Shown: positions 8,784 to 16,580 of the stretch, piece after piece | Position numbering within the stretch: position 1 is the first letter of the stretch | Layout of the letters: each line of letters begins with the position of its first letter | DNA from: Bacteroidota bacterium | GTDB taxonomy: Bacteria > Bacteroidota > Bacteroidia > Bacteroidales > UBA4417 | DNA: 29,208 nucleotides | Assembly: GCA_020048595.1 (NCBI GenBank) | Contig: JAIFMH010000227.1 | Location: 1 to 29,208 of the forward strand | Direction of reading: 5' to 3' | Translations under genes and position numbers: made by a program | The notes under the pieces: model-generated | Seen by the model: the letters and a program-made list of their open reading frames with translations, nothing else | What the model was told of the DNA's origin: nothing | Database searches by the model: none

Positions 8784-9280
8784 GGTAAATTTAGTTTAAG
8801 GTTAATAATTGAATCAAGTTCATCAAAGGTGAATGTTTGGAAATACGATTCTCTGAATTTTTTCCCGTAAATCAGTGTAAAAGGTATTTCTCCCGACCAG
8901 TTGGCGTCAACTTTATTAATCCAGCTATTCTGGTTTGGATCGTCGAGCAAAAAAACATCGGAAGTAATGTTTTCTGATTTTATAAAAGGTTCAAGCCTGC
9001 TGGTAAGTTCCTTTGGGAAATCCAGGCTCACAAGCAGCACTTTAAACTTTTTGTCAGCGTATTTTTGTTCAACAGATTTAATTGCCGGCAATTCCTTGAT
9101 GCATGGCGCACACCATGTTGCCCAGAAATTCACCAGGTAAATGGTATCATTACTCTTTTGAAGATAAGGCTCTAGCTGGTAGTAGTTTACGACATGTACA
9201 GCGTTTCCCTCATTTATCTGTGCATATGTGCTTTGCCAGATAAGCAAGAGTAAAAACAGCAAAAGAGTTTTTCCAGGCAT
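8780..9280 (-). CDS. TlpA/ResA-like thiol-disulfide oxidoreductase
   Basis: 166 aa from the ATG at 9280; an in-frame ATG ten codons earlier (9310) would precede a complete signal peptide (MPGKTLLLFL...STYAQ), so it is less likely. The thioredoxin fold shows VNFWATWCAPCIKELP with C57-A-P-C60, KVLLVSLDFP, and a cis-proline in GEIPFTLIYG. It is predicted to be a periplasmic reductase of the TlpA/ResA type, used for protein disulfides or cytochrome maturation. It is the first gene of a two-gene operon, overlapping the redoxin gene by 4 bp (ATGA). The pairing suggests that one may recycle the other (inference). Confidence 0.88.
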   Translation of the reverse strand: MPGKTLLLFLLLLIWQSTYAQINEGNAVHVVNYYQLEPYLQKSNDTIYLVNFWATWCAPCIKELPAIKSVEQKYADKKFKVLLVSLDFPKELTSRLEPFIKSENITSDVFLLDDPNQNSWINKVDANWSGEIPFTLIYGKKFRESYFQTFTFDELDSIINLKLNLP

Positions 9281-9385
9281 GTAAGTTGTTTTTGTAAGTT
9301 TAATAAACACAAAAGACAGACGAAAGTTTTTTGGGAAAAGCGATTCTCGAACCAGCTATAAAAGCAGAAACATCCGTAACTATCG

Positions 9386-9393
9386 CAAAAGTA
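9386..9393 (-). promoter_or_regulatory. Candidate -7 box upstream of the TlpA/redoxin operon
   Basis: TACTTTTG on the minus strand matches TAnnTTTG exactly, with a TTTAC near the -33 position (about 9414-9418). It would give a leader of about 100 nt to the start at 9280. The rest of the divergent 9311-9536 spacer is AT-rich with no other clear signal. Confidence 0.25.
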
Positions 9394-9536
9394 TTTTATA
9401 CAGAATTTGTTAGTAAATTTTATGATTAAAAATCCATTTAGATTATTTAGTACATTTACAAAATAAAAATCAGAATTCATAAAAGCAAAGTATAACAAGG
9501 TATTTTAACTATTTATTACTATCAATTTGCATCAAA

Positions 9537-10781
9537 ATGAGACATCTATTAATCGTTCTGACTTTAATATGCCTGGCTAATTTCAACCTGTCTGCAAACA
9601 ATACTTTTAAAAGTGGATACATAATAAATTTAAAAGGAGATACAATTAAAGGCTATATCCTTGAGCAGATCAGCATCAATGCTTCAAAAAAGTGCATCTT
9701 CAGGAGTAATCCGGAGGAGGCTAAAATAGTTTATACTCCTGATGATATTTTAGGATATAGATATAATGACGGTAAATATTACATTTCGAAACAAATTGGC
9801 AGCAATTCAGATCAGGTTAAGGTAAGCATATTTATGGAATTCTTAATTAAGGGAATTGCCAGTATATATTATTTTGTTGATGAAAAAGGCGAACATTTTT
9901 ATATTGAAAAAACGCCTTTCGGATTAGTAGAATTATCGGATTCAGATATGAATACCTATGATGATAAAAAAGATGAACTCATTTACAAAGGAAAACTTAA
10001 TGTAATTATGGCAGATTGCCCTGAAATTAAAAATGAGATAAACAACACTCAACTGAATTATACTTCTTTAGTAAAGCTGTCAAAGGATTACCATAACAGA
10101 GTTTGTACTACTGAAAGCTGCATTATTTATGAAAGGGAAGCATCACCCGTCAAAGTAAAATTTGGAATAGTCCTCGGCATATCTGGTAATAAATACAAAT
10201 TTGGGTCTGAATTAGTTAGTGATTACAGCCCGGATTATCAGGCCGGGGTATCAATGAGAATCAAAAATGTGCTTTTTTCGAATGAAAATTTAAGCATAAG
10301 CGTGGACGTATTATTTGAGAAAGATTCAAAGTATTCAATGAAGCCGGTAAGCGATAAAAGATATGTGCACGTGAGCTACAATGGTGATGAATACATCCTG
10401 ACTAGTTTCCCGCTTTATTATACTCTCCCTGCCCTGACTGTTGACCTTGAGTTAATCAATTTGAAAATACCTTTAATGATAAATTACAATTTTGATTTTC
10501 GGAATTTTTCGTTGGTTCCGGGAATCGGAATTACCAATAAATTTATACTGAGTAACAATAAGGAGTTTAAAATTGAGAATTTCGAAAACCAATATGGACG
10601 AACAATACAGCCATATTTAATAGGAGTTTCCGGAAAAGTTGGACTAGAAAAGAAACTGGTTAACTCACAATCAGTATGCATTAATTTTTTATATGAATAC
10701 CTGACTGATCCTTTTGCTGTGAACTCGCTCTTGCGGTTAAATGAAAGTAAATTTACATTCCAGGCAGGATTCAGATTTTGA
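9537..10781 (+). CDS. Unrecognised envelope protein, probably an outer membrane beta-barrel
   Basis: 414 aa with a signal peptide (MRHLLIVLTLICLANFNLSAN). I cannot name a family. The N-terminal part opens with SGYIINLKGDTIKGYI, a G-D-T-I-K-G-x-I pattern seen at the start of several Bacteroidetes exported proteins, and runs to about residue 195 with two cysteines in CTTESC. The second half (about 200-414) alternates polar and hydrophobic residues, with segments such as VKFGIVLGISGNKYKF and SLVPGIGITNKF, and ends in FQAGFRF; a final aromatic is typical of outer membrane barrels. GC is lower than in its neighbours (many AAA, ATA and TTA codons). It is a single gene, divergent from the TlpA operon. 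No terminator was seen after it. Confidence 0.7.
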   Translation: MRHLLIVLTLICLANFNLSANNTFKSGYIINLKGDTIKGYILEQISINASKKCIFRSNPEEAKIVYTPDDILGYRYNDGKYYISKQIGSNSDQVKVSIFMEFLIKGIASIYYFVDEKGEHFYIEKTPFGLVELSDSDMNTYDDKKDELIYKGKLNVIMADCPEIKNEINNTQLNYTSLVKLSKDYHNRVCTTESCIIYEREASPVKVKFGIVLGISGNKYKFGSELVSDYSPDYQAGVSMRIKNVLFSNENLSISVDVLFEKDSKYSMKPVSDKRYVHVSYNGDEYILTSFPLYYTLPALTVDLELINLKIPLMINYNFDFRNFSLVPGIGITNKFILSNNKEFKIENFENQYGRTIQPYLIGVSGKVGLEKKLVNSQSVCINFLYEYLTDPFAVNSLLRLNESKFTFQAGFRF

Positions 10782-10864
10782 TTAATGAAGCAAAGAAAGC
10801 AGGCAATTCTTTAGGAGTGGGATCAGGATTATGTAACCTCTGTTTTCTCTAAAACCATCCGGAA

Positions 10865-11025
10865 TTATGCTTTTTTAGCTCCTTCATACCAGGCAAAAGA
10901 ATCAAATTCTGAATTAAGAACTAACTCCACTAAATTTGCTTTTTGGATTTCTGCGATGCAGCTCAATTATCGATATTCAAAAATACAGTACTTTTAAAGT
11001 CCTTTTTGTTCAGGTATTTTACCAT
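10865..11025 (-). pseudogene. Possible frameshifted small ORF (remnant)
   Basis: On the minus strand, an ATG at 11025 opens 20 codons (MVKYLNKKDFKSTVFLNIDN) ending in TGA at 10965-10963. An overlapping frame continues from 10966 for 33 more codons with protein-like composition (LSCIAEIQKANLVELVLNSE, then FDSFAWYEGAKKA) to a TAA at 10867-10865. Joined across a one-base shift, they give about 53 residues. I do not recognise the product. It could be a broken small gene, or chance in a short spacer. The rest of 10782-11076 shows only a candidate promoter box. Confidence 0.22.
10931..10938 (+). promoter_or_regulatory. Candidate -7 box upstream of the serine hydrolase
   Basis: TAAATTTG is an exact TAnnTTTG match, with no convincing -33 element. 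It would give a leader of about 130 nt to the start at 11077. It overlaps the putative ORF remnant on the other strand. Confidence 0.18.
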
Positions 11026-11076
11026 TAATTAAGGATGAAGGCAGAAATCAGTATTCACATGCATAAACTATACACA

Positions 11077-12645
11077 ATGAAGAATTTAAGATTCGCAATA
11101 CCATTCCTGGTCACAATAGCTTTGTTGACCTATAGCAGAACTTATGCCCAAATAACTTCCGCAGAAGTGGACCAGCTTGTTGAAAAAGCAATGGCCAAAT
11201 TTAATGTTGCAGGCGTTGCGGTTGCCATAGTAAAAGACGGGAAAATCGTTCACGAAAAAGGCTATGGCGTAAAATCAGTAGATACAAAGCAGAAAGTAAA
11301 TGAGAATACCAATTTTGCGATTGCATCAAACAGTAAAGCATTTACAACAGCAGCATTAGCCATTCTGGTTGAAGAAGGCAAGTTGAAATGGACAGATAAA
11401 GTAAAGAACTACATCCCTGAATTTAAAATGTACGATCCATATGTAACCGAAAATTTCAATATCCAGGATTTGTTAACTCATCGCAGCGGGCTTGGACTTG
11501 GTGCCGGCGACCTTATGATTTTTCCTGATGGTTCAGACTTTACCATGAAAGATATACTTGCTAACTTTCAATATATGAAGCCAGTCTCAGCTTTCAGAAC
11601 AAAGTTTGATTATGATAACCTGCTGTACCTGGTGGCAGGTGAAATTATTGCCCGGGTTAGTGGAATGACCTGGGAAGCTTTTGTAACAAAACGTATTTTC
11701 GAACCTTTGCATATGGACAATACGTATGCATCAATGGCAGCCATAAAAGATAAAAGCAACCTTTCATCGCCGCATTCAACAGTCAACGGACCTATCAGGT
11801 CTTTACCAAATTATGAAGATATGGTAAACGGAGCTGCAGGTGGTATATTATCCAATGTTAATGATATCAGCAACTGGATGCTTGTACATTTGAATAAGGG
11901 CAAATATGGAAAGGACATGGAAAAGCAACTCTTTACCCAGGCCAGCCAGCGCGAAATGTGGAAAATACATACAACTACAAATGCTGGACAAAATCCCCGC
12001 TATAATTCACATTTTGCCGGCTATGGTTTAGGCTGGGGCCTGACTGATATCAAAGGCAATTTAAGTGTTTCACATACAGGCGGTTTGCCCGGAATGCTAT
12101 CAATAACATTTATGATTCCCGACATTAATCTTGGTGTAGTAGTTTTAACCAATACAGAAAACGGCGGTGCCGCGCTATTTTCGGCAGTTTCACAAACTAT
12201 TATCGAAAGTTACATGGGGATGGATTATTTCGATTGGATCGAAACCAATTACAAGCGTTACAAGGCGAATGAAAATGAGTCTGATTCTGTTACCACGAAA
12301 GTTTGGAAAACTGTAAAAACTGCCGATTACTCACATCTGAATTACACCGATTATACAGGTATTTATGAAGATAAATGGTTCGGTAAAGTTGAAGTTTTCC
12401 TAAAGGATAATAAACTCTGGATGAAATCATACAGGTCTCCAAAACTAAATGGCCCAATGAGCTTTTACAAAGCAAACTCCTTTGCCATAAAATGGGAATA
12501 CCAGGATATGAATGCAGATGCATTTGCCATTTTCAGCCTGGATGAAGAAGGGAAAGCCCAGAGCATAAAAATGAAAGGGATTTCACCAAACATTGACTTC
12601 AGCTTTGATTTTCAGGACCTGGATTTACACAGAATAAAGAATTAA
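11077..12645 (+). CDS. Serine beta-lactamase-family hydrolase (class C/esterase type) with C-terminal DUF3471-like domain
   Basis: 522 aa from the ATG at 11077, which opens a clean signal peptide (MKNLRFAIPF...YSRTYAQ); the in-frame ATG at 11035 is less likely. The penicillin-binding/beta-lactamase fold shows the catalytic SxxK as S84-N-S-K87 (FAIASNSKAF), the YxN motif as Y179-D-N181, and HTGG (333-336) in place of KTG. The last ~100 residues (YTDYTGIYEDKWFGKVEVFL onward) resemble the DUF3471-type beta domain found in such proteins. Enzymes of this group cleave D-amino-acid peptides or esters rather than beta-lactam drugs, so a resistance role should not be assumed. It is followed 108 bp later by the PQQ dehydrogenase on the same strand. 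Confidence 0.9.
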   Translation: MKNLRFAIPFLVTIALLTYSRTYAQITSAEVDQLVEKAMAKFNVAGVAVAIVKDGKIVHEKGYGVKSVDTKQKVNENTNFAIASNSKAFTTAALAILVEEGKLKWTDKVKNYIPEFKMYDPYVTENFNIQDLLTHRSGLGLGAGDLMIFPDGSDFTMKDILANFQYMKPVSAFRTKFDYDNLLYLVAGEIIARVSGMTWEAFVTKRIFEPLHMDNTYASMAAIKDKSNLSSPHSTVNGPIRSLPNYEDMVNGAAGGILSNVNDISNWMLVHLNKGKYGKDMEKQLFTQASQREMWKIHTTTNAGQNPRYNSHFAGYGLGWGLTDIKGNLSVSHTGGLPGMLSITFMIPDINLGVVVLTNTENGGAALFSAVSQTIIESYMGMDYFDWIETNYKRYKANENESDSVTTKVWKTVKTADYSHLNYTDYTGIYEDKWFGKVEVFLKDNKLWMKSYRSPKLNGPMSFYKANSFAIKWEYQDMNADAFAIFSLDEEGKAQSIKMKGISPNIDFSFDFQDLDLHRIKN

Positions 12646-12679
12646 TTAATTTCTGATTTTACACTTTTTTATCAGGTTG

Positions 12680-12701
12680 CATTTGTTTTGCGGAACAAAT
12701 G
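12680..12701. repeat. Short inverted repeat between hydrolase and dehydrogenase genes
   Basis: CATTTGTT (12680-12687) and AACAAATG (12694-12701) form a perfect 8-bp stem with a 6-nt loop, 34 bp after the hydrolase stop. There is no T tract, so it may be an RNA stem or an operator rather than a terminator. Confidence 0.3.
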
Positions 12702-12753
12702 AGTTTCATCATGTGTTTATAGTGTTTGACTCTTCTAAATAATTATTTAAACT

Positions 12754-14181
12754 ATGAAACAATCTGTAATCTTTTCAAGCAGTCTGCTTTTGTTGGCTTC
12801 GTTTGGTTTTCTTGGATTCAAGTGTTTACACACCAAACCATCGGCTACCAAAGCCGCTGCTGAAAACCCGGCAGCTTTGAATTACCGTACTTATTGTGCC
12901 GGATGCCATGGTGATAACCTCGAAAAGTTCACAGCCAAAAAGTGGATGGATGAACCTGGTAATGCTTCGGTTATCAATAGCATTAAGATGGGAATCGAAA
13001 TGCAGGGAATGCCATCCTTCCAGAAGACTTTTACAGAAGCTGAAATAGAAGAACTGGCAGCCTATGTTAAAAAAGGAATTCCTGAAGATAAAAGTTCACT
13101 GAAACCAGCAGTTATTCCTGGCGGAGTGATGGAAACAGAAGTACAGGATTTTATAGTCGATACTGTTGTTTCAGGATTAGATGTGCCATGGGGACTGGCA
13201 TTTCTGCCAAATGGCGATCTGCTGATTTCGGAACGTGCCGGAACGCTGCACCGTTTTTCCGAAGGTAAACTCTCTCCACCCATCGAAGGCTTACCACCAA
13301 TTAGGGCTGAAGGACAAGGCGGATTACTTGATTTATGCCTTCATCCCGAATATAAAAAAAATGGCTGGATATACTTCTCCTACAGCGCGTTGAACAAACA
13401 AAATGGCAAAACCGTAAGCAATACAGCCATTATGCGTGCCAGGCTTGATGGAAATAAGCTGGTGGATCAGGAGTTGATTTTCAGAGGAGATCATGACAAT
13501 AACAGATCACATCACTACGGTTGCAAACTTGCATTTGACAATAAAGGACATTTGTTTTTCGGGATTGGTGATCGTGGACAACATGACGATTTCCCTCAGA
13601 ATCTCGACAACTCCAACGGAAAAATACACCGCATAAATGATGATGGCTCCATTCCAAAAGATAATCCGTTTGTAAAAACAAAAGGTGCTGTTGCTTCCGT
13701 TTACAGTTATGGCCATAGGAATCCGCAGGGCAATTGTATAAATCCTGTAACCGGCGAACTATGGGAAACTGAGCATGGACCGCGTGGAGGCGACGAAATC
13801 AACCTGATTGAACCAGGAAAAAATTATGGATGGCCGGTAATCTCTTACGGTATTAATTACAACGGCACCATTCTTACCGAATTTACCGAAAAAGAAGGAA
13901 TGGAACAGCCAGTTTTCTTCTGGAATCCATCCATTGCTCCTTGTGGGATGACTTTCCTAACCGGCGACCGCTATAAAAAATGGCAGAATAACCTGTTTGT
14001 TGGCTCATTACGTTTTCAATATCTCGAAAGGGTAGTGATCAAGGGTCATACAGTAATGCATACGGAGAAACTGCTGCAGGGAATAGGACGCGTACGCAAT
14101 GTGGTTGTTAGTCCTGACGGGTTTATTTATGTAGCTATCGAAAATCCGGGGAAGATTGTGAAGCTGGTTCCTGTGGAGTAA
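12754..14181 (+). CDS. Cytochrome c - PQQ-dependent sugar (glucose/sorbosone) dehydrogenase fusion
   Basis: 475 aa with an N-terminal export signal (about 1-35). Residues 38-115 are a mono-heme cytochrome c domain: heme site C48-A-G-C51-H52 and a likely axial methionine M86 in GMPSF. Residues about 128-475 form a GSDH/sGDH-type beta-propeller: VPWGLAFLPNGDLLISERAG, GQGGLLDLCLHPEY, HHYGCKLAFDNKGHLFFGIG, YSYGHRNPQG, then WETEHGPRGGDE and KNYGWPVISYG. Such enzymes oxidise sugars in the periplasm with bound PQQ. The fused cytochrome would pass the electrons to the respiratory chain. It lies 85 bp before a TonB-dependent receptor on the same strand, so co-transcription is likely. The sugar substrate is unknown. 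Confidence 0.92.
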   Translation: MKQSVIFSSSLLLLASFGFLGFKCLHTKPSATKAAAENPAALNYRTYCAGCHGDNLEKFTAKKWMDEPGNASVINSIKMGIEMQGMPSFQKTFTEAEIEELAAYVKKGIPEDKSSLKPAVIPGGVMETEVQDFIVDTVVSGLDVPWGLAFLPNGDLLISERAGTLHRFSEGKLSPPIEGLPPIRAEGQGGLLDLCLHPEYKKNGWIYFSYSALNKQNGKTVSNTAIMRARLDGNKLVDQELIFRGDHDNNRSHHYGCKLAFDNKGHLFFGIGDRGQHDDFPQNLDNSNGKIHRINDDGSIPKDNPFVKTKGAVASVYSYGHRNPQGNCINPVTGELWETEHGPRGGDEINLIEPGKNYGWPVISYGINYNGTILTEFTEKEGMEQPVFFWNPSIAPCGMTFLTGDRYKKWQNNLFVGSLRFQYLERVVIKGHTVMHTEKLLQGIGRVRNVVVSPDGFIYVAIENPGKIVKLVPVE

Positions 14182-14193
14182 AGGTGGGGATAA

Positions 14194-14241
14194 GTTAATG
14201 GGAATTAGTTAATGGAAAACCGTTAATCGTAAATCGTAAAT
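14194..14241 (+). repeat. Short GTTAATGG / seven-base imperfect repeats in the intergenic gap
   Basis: GTTAATGG occurs at 14194-14201 and again at 14208-14215. It is followed by a seven-base period series, gttaatc gtaaatc gtaaat (14222-14241). The unit is close to the AATGGTT array at 25485-25510. It sits directly downstream of the dehydrogenase stop. Confidence 0.55.
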
Positions 14242-14266
14242 TTCCTCATTTTCATGAAGTTTAAAA

Positions 14267-16321
14267 ATGAATTATTCACACAGCCTTTCAATCCTCCTGG
14301 TATTTTTTTTAAGCTTGCTGAATATTCATGCACAAAAAGTCAATCCTCAAACAGCCGGGGTTCAATTTCCTGATTCGGCTATTTTGTTGAGCCAGGTTAC
14401 CATTGAAGGCTACCAGTTAAGCAGCAAACTACAAACTTTCCCGGGTAGTTTGTCAGTGCTTGCCGGTAAAGGACTCAACCTTTACGACGGCACAAACATG
14501 GCAACAACGCTTAACACAATTCCCGGCGTAAGCATGCAAAGCGGAACCTATGCTACCAACCGGATCGTAATCAGGGGAATGGGAAGCCGCACACCGTATA
14601 ACACAAACCGGATACGATCGTACCTCAACGATATACCCCTGACTTCTTCCGATGGCGTTTCAACACCCGAAGAAATTGATCCACTGAGCCTGAGCCGGAT
14701 TGAGATAATTAAAGGTCCATCTTCAGCATTATACGGTTCAGGACTGGGCGGAAGCATTAATTTATTCACGCCAGTAAATCTGAATACTGAAGGAAATCTG
14801 AGTGTCGGTTATGGCAGCTTTAATACACTGAAAACCAATCTTTCGGGAACAGTAAACACAGAAAATGCAAACCTTTGGGGCAGCCTCAGTCATCTGCAAT
14901 CGGATGGTTACCGGAATAACAATGAATATAAACGGACTTCATTTCTGTCAACAGCGCAGTGGAAACAAACCAAATGGTCAGTAAAATCAACCTTCATGCT
15001 GACTGATGTCAATGGGGAAATTCCAAGTTCGCTGGGGAAAACGCAATTCGAAAATGATCCGCAGGCGGCAGCATCAAACTGGGCAGCCATTGAGGGTTAT
15101 AAGAAATACCAGAAAGCACTGGCAGGAATTACATTGTCAAATATCCTCTCGTCAAAGCTTACCAACCAATTTACAGTACATGGAAAATGGAGCGACAGTT
15201 ATGAAAAGCGTCCTTTTAACAACCTCACCGACCAGACTAAGAGTATAGGCATCAGGAACAAATTGAGTTATTACAGGTTAAAAACCGATTGGATTGCAGG
15301 AATTGACTGGATAGCAGAACAGTATAAATGGAAACTTGATAAGGATGAAATCCTGCTGAACGAGAACCGTGAAAACCGCAACCAGTTTGGCGTATTTGCA
15401 ATAATGAATTACCGGCCAACTAATAAACTCAACATTTCGGTTGCAGGCAATGTGAACGCTGTAAGGTATCAGCTCACTGATTTATATGCATCCAATGGCG
15501 ATCAATCGGGTAAACGTAATTTCCCGATAATCGTTTCTCCACGAATCGGATTAAATTTTGCCCCAAATGATAAACTGGCAATTTATGCTTCAGTAGGTCA
15601 TGGGTTTTCACTTCCTTCGCCGGAAGAAACTCTATTGCCTGAAGGGGACGTAAATCCAGATATTAAGCCGGAACAAGGTTTTCAATATGAAATCGGAACC
15701 CGGTTAAACATCTTTGATAAAGCTGTTGAAATAGATGCTTCACTTTATTGGATTGAACTTAATAATCTTCTTGTAACCAAGCGGATAACCGAAGATATTT
15801 TTACGGGCATGAACGCCGGAAAAACGCGTCACCAGGGATTTGAGTTGCTTTTACGGAATCGGGTTTTCGGGTTCAGCAGCTTTCCAGGGAAATTGAATTC
15901 AACATTTAGCTACACGCTATCACGGAACCGCTTTATTGATTTTATTAACGATGGAAATACATACAATGGCAACGATTTACCGGGAATCCCTGATCAATAT
16001 TTGCAATTGCAATTTGATTGGAATCCATTCGACAGGTTGGATTTGAATACTCAGCTTCAATATACCGGCGATCAATTTCTGGATGATGCAAACTCATTGA
16101 ATTATGAAGGATATTTTTTAGTCAACTTTAAAGCTTCAGCTCAATTTCAATTAAAGGAAACAGTTTCACTACAACTGTATGCAGGAATCAATAACCTGAC
16201 TGACACACAGTACGCGTCGATGCTGATAGTAAATGCAATTGGATTTGGAAACAGCGAACCGCGTTATTACTATCCCGGATTACCCAGGAATGTATATGCG
16301 GGAATTCAATTTAGATTTTGA
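14267..16321 (+). CDS. TonB-dependent outer membrane receptor, PqqU/YncD-like
   Basis: 684 aa with a signal peptide (MNYSHSLSIL...NIHAQ, about 23). There is no carboxypeptidase-like N-terminal extension, so it is not a SusC. The plug domain is at about 45-170: IPGVSMQSG, IRGMGSRTPY (102-111), IPLTSSDG (123-130), IEIIKGPSSALYGSGLGGS. A 22-strand barrel ends in YAGIQFRF. From memory of E. coli YncD (PqqU, the PQQ transporter), several stretches line up: the GSR-x-x-Y...IP...DG plug region, NAGKTRxQGxEL, and a C-terminus with IVN followed by RYYxPxxxRNxYAG. With the PQQ dehydrogenase 85 bp upstream, import of PQQ is a reasonable inference; a siderophore or other ligand is the alternative. Receptor confidence is high, ligand confidence moderate. 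Confidence 0.93.
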   Translation: MNYSHSLSILLVFFLSLLNIHAQKVNPQTAGVQFPDSAILLSQVTIEGYQLSSKLQTFPGSLSVLAGKGLNLYDGTNMATTLNTIPGVSMQSGTYATNRIVIRGMGSRTPYNTNRIRSYLNDIPLTSSDGVSTPEEIDPLSLSRIEIIKGPSSALYGSGLGGSINLFTPVNLNTEGNLSVGYGSFNTLKTNLSGTVNTENANLWGSLSHLQSDGYRNNNEYKRTSFLSTAQWKQTKWSVKSTFMLTDVNGEIPSSLGKTQFENDPQAAASNWAAIEGYKKYQKALAGITLSNILSSKLTNQFTVHGKWSDSYEKRPFNNLTDQTKSIGIRNKLSYYRLKTDWIAGIDWIAEQYKWKLDKDEILLNENRENRNQFGVFAIMNYRPTNKLNISVAGNVNAVRYQLTDLYASNGDQSGKRNFPIIVSPRIGLNFAPNDKLAIYASVGHGFSLPSPEETLLPEGDVNPDIKPEQGFQYEIGTRLNIFDKAVEIDASLYWIELNNLLVTKRITEDIFTGMNAGKTRHQGFELLLRNRVFGFSSFPGKLNSTFSYTLSRNRFIDFINDGNTYNGNDLPGIPDQYLQLQFDWNPFDRLDLNTQLQYTGDQFLDDANSLNYEGYFLVNFKASAQFQLKETVSLQLYAGINNLTDTQYASMLIVNAIGFGNSEPRYYYPGLPRNVYAGIQFRF

Positions 16322-16366
16322 AACTTTATTGTATGTTTGACAAATCTGAAACTGTTGAAACTCTTT

Positions 16367-16510
16367 ATATCGTCCCTGACGGGACTTCTAAAAATCATGG
16401 ATTACTATTTTCCCACCAACATTAAGTCCCTGACGGGACAGTCCCGCTAGGGACTTAATGTTGGTAGAGAGCAAGATGAAAATGAGCAATAGTCCCGTCA
16501 GGGACGATAT
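16367..16510. repeat. Nested palindromic REP-like element (four copies of a GTCCC-N4-GGGAC core)
   Basis: The outer arms are a perfect 20-bp inverted repeat: atatcgtccctgacgggact (16367-16386) and its reverse complement (16491-16510). Inside lies a second palindrome of two 25-nt arms, 16415-16439 and 16441-16465, separated by one base and differing at two positions; each arm joins the core to ACCAACATTAA or its complement. The core stem-loop GTCCC-N4-GGGAC occurs four times (16372-16385, 16426-16439, 16441-16454, 16492-16505), two in each orientation. The element fills the gap between two convergent genes. Structure is seen directly; its membership of a dispersed Bacteroidetes repeat family is from memory. 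Confidence 0.9.
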
Positions 16511-16519
16511 GTTTTTTTT
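16492..16519 (+). terminator. Possible terminator of the TonB receptor transcript within the repeat
   Basis: The last core hairpin, GTCCC-gtca-GGGAC (16492-16505), is followed after six bases by a run of eight T (16512-16519). The stem is short, but the whole palindrome could fold into a larger structure ahead of the T run. Confidence 0.4.
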
Positions 16520-16580
16520 ATCGGACAAATTGCTTCGGAAAATTAAATCTACCTGAGATAAAACTGATTTACAGGACATT

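Noticed and set aside
11077..12645. A drug-resistance beta-lactamase
   Set aside because: The KTG box is replaced by HTGG and a DUF3471-like domain follows, as in esterase or peptidase members; resistance cannot be claimed.
12680..12701. Rho-independent terminator after the serine hydrolase
   Set aside because: The stem is A/T-rich and no T run follows, so it is listed only as an inverted repeat.
14267..16321. SusC-type glycan transporter
   Set aside because: There is no carboxypeptidase-like N-terminal extension, no SusD neighbour, and the length (684 aa) is too short.
16367..16510. Insertion sequence or integron end
   Set aside because: There is no transposase or target duplication; the nested arms with repeated cores fit a REP-type element better.
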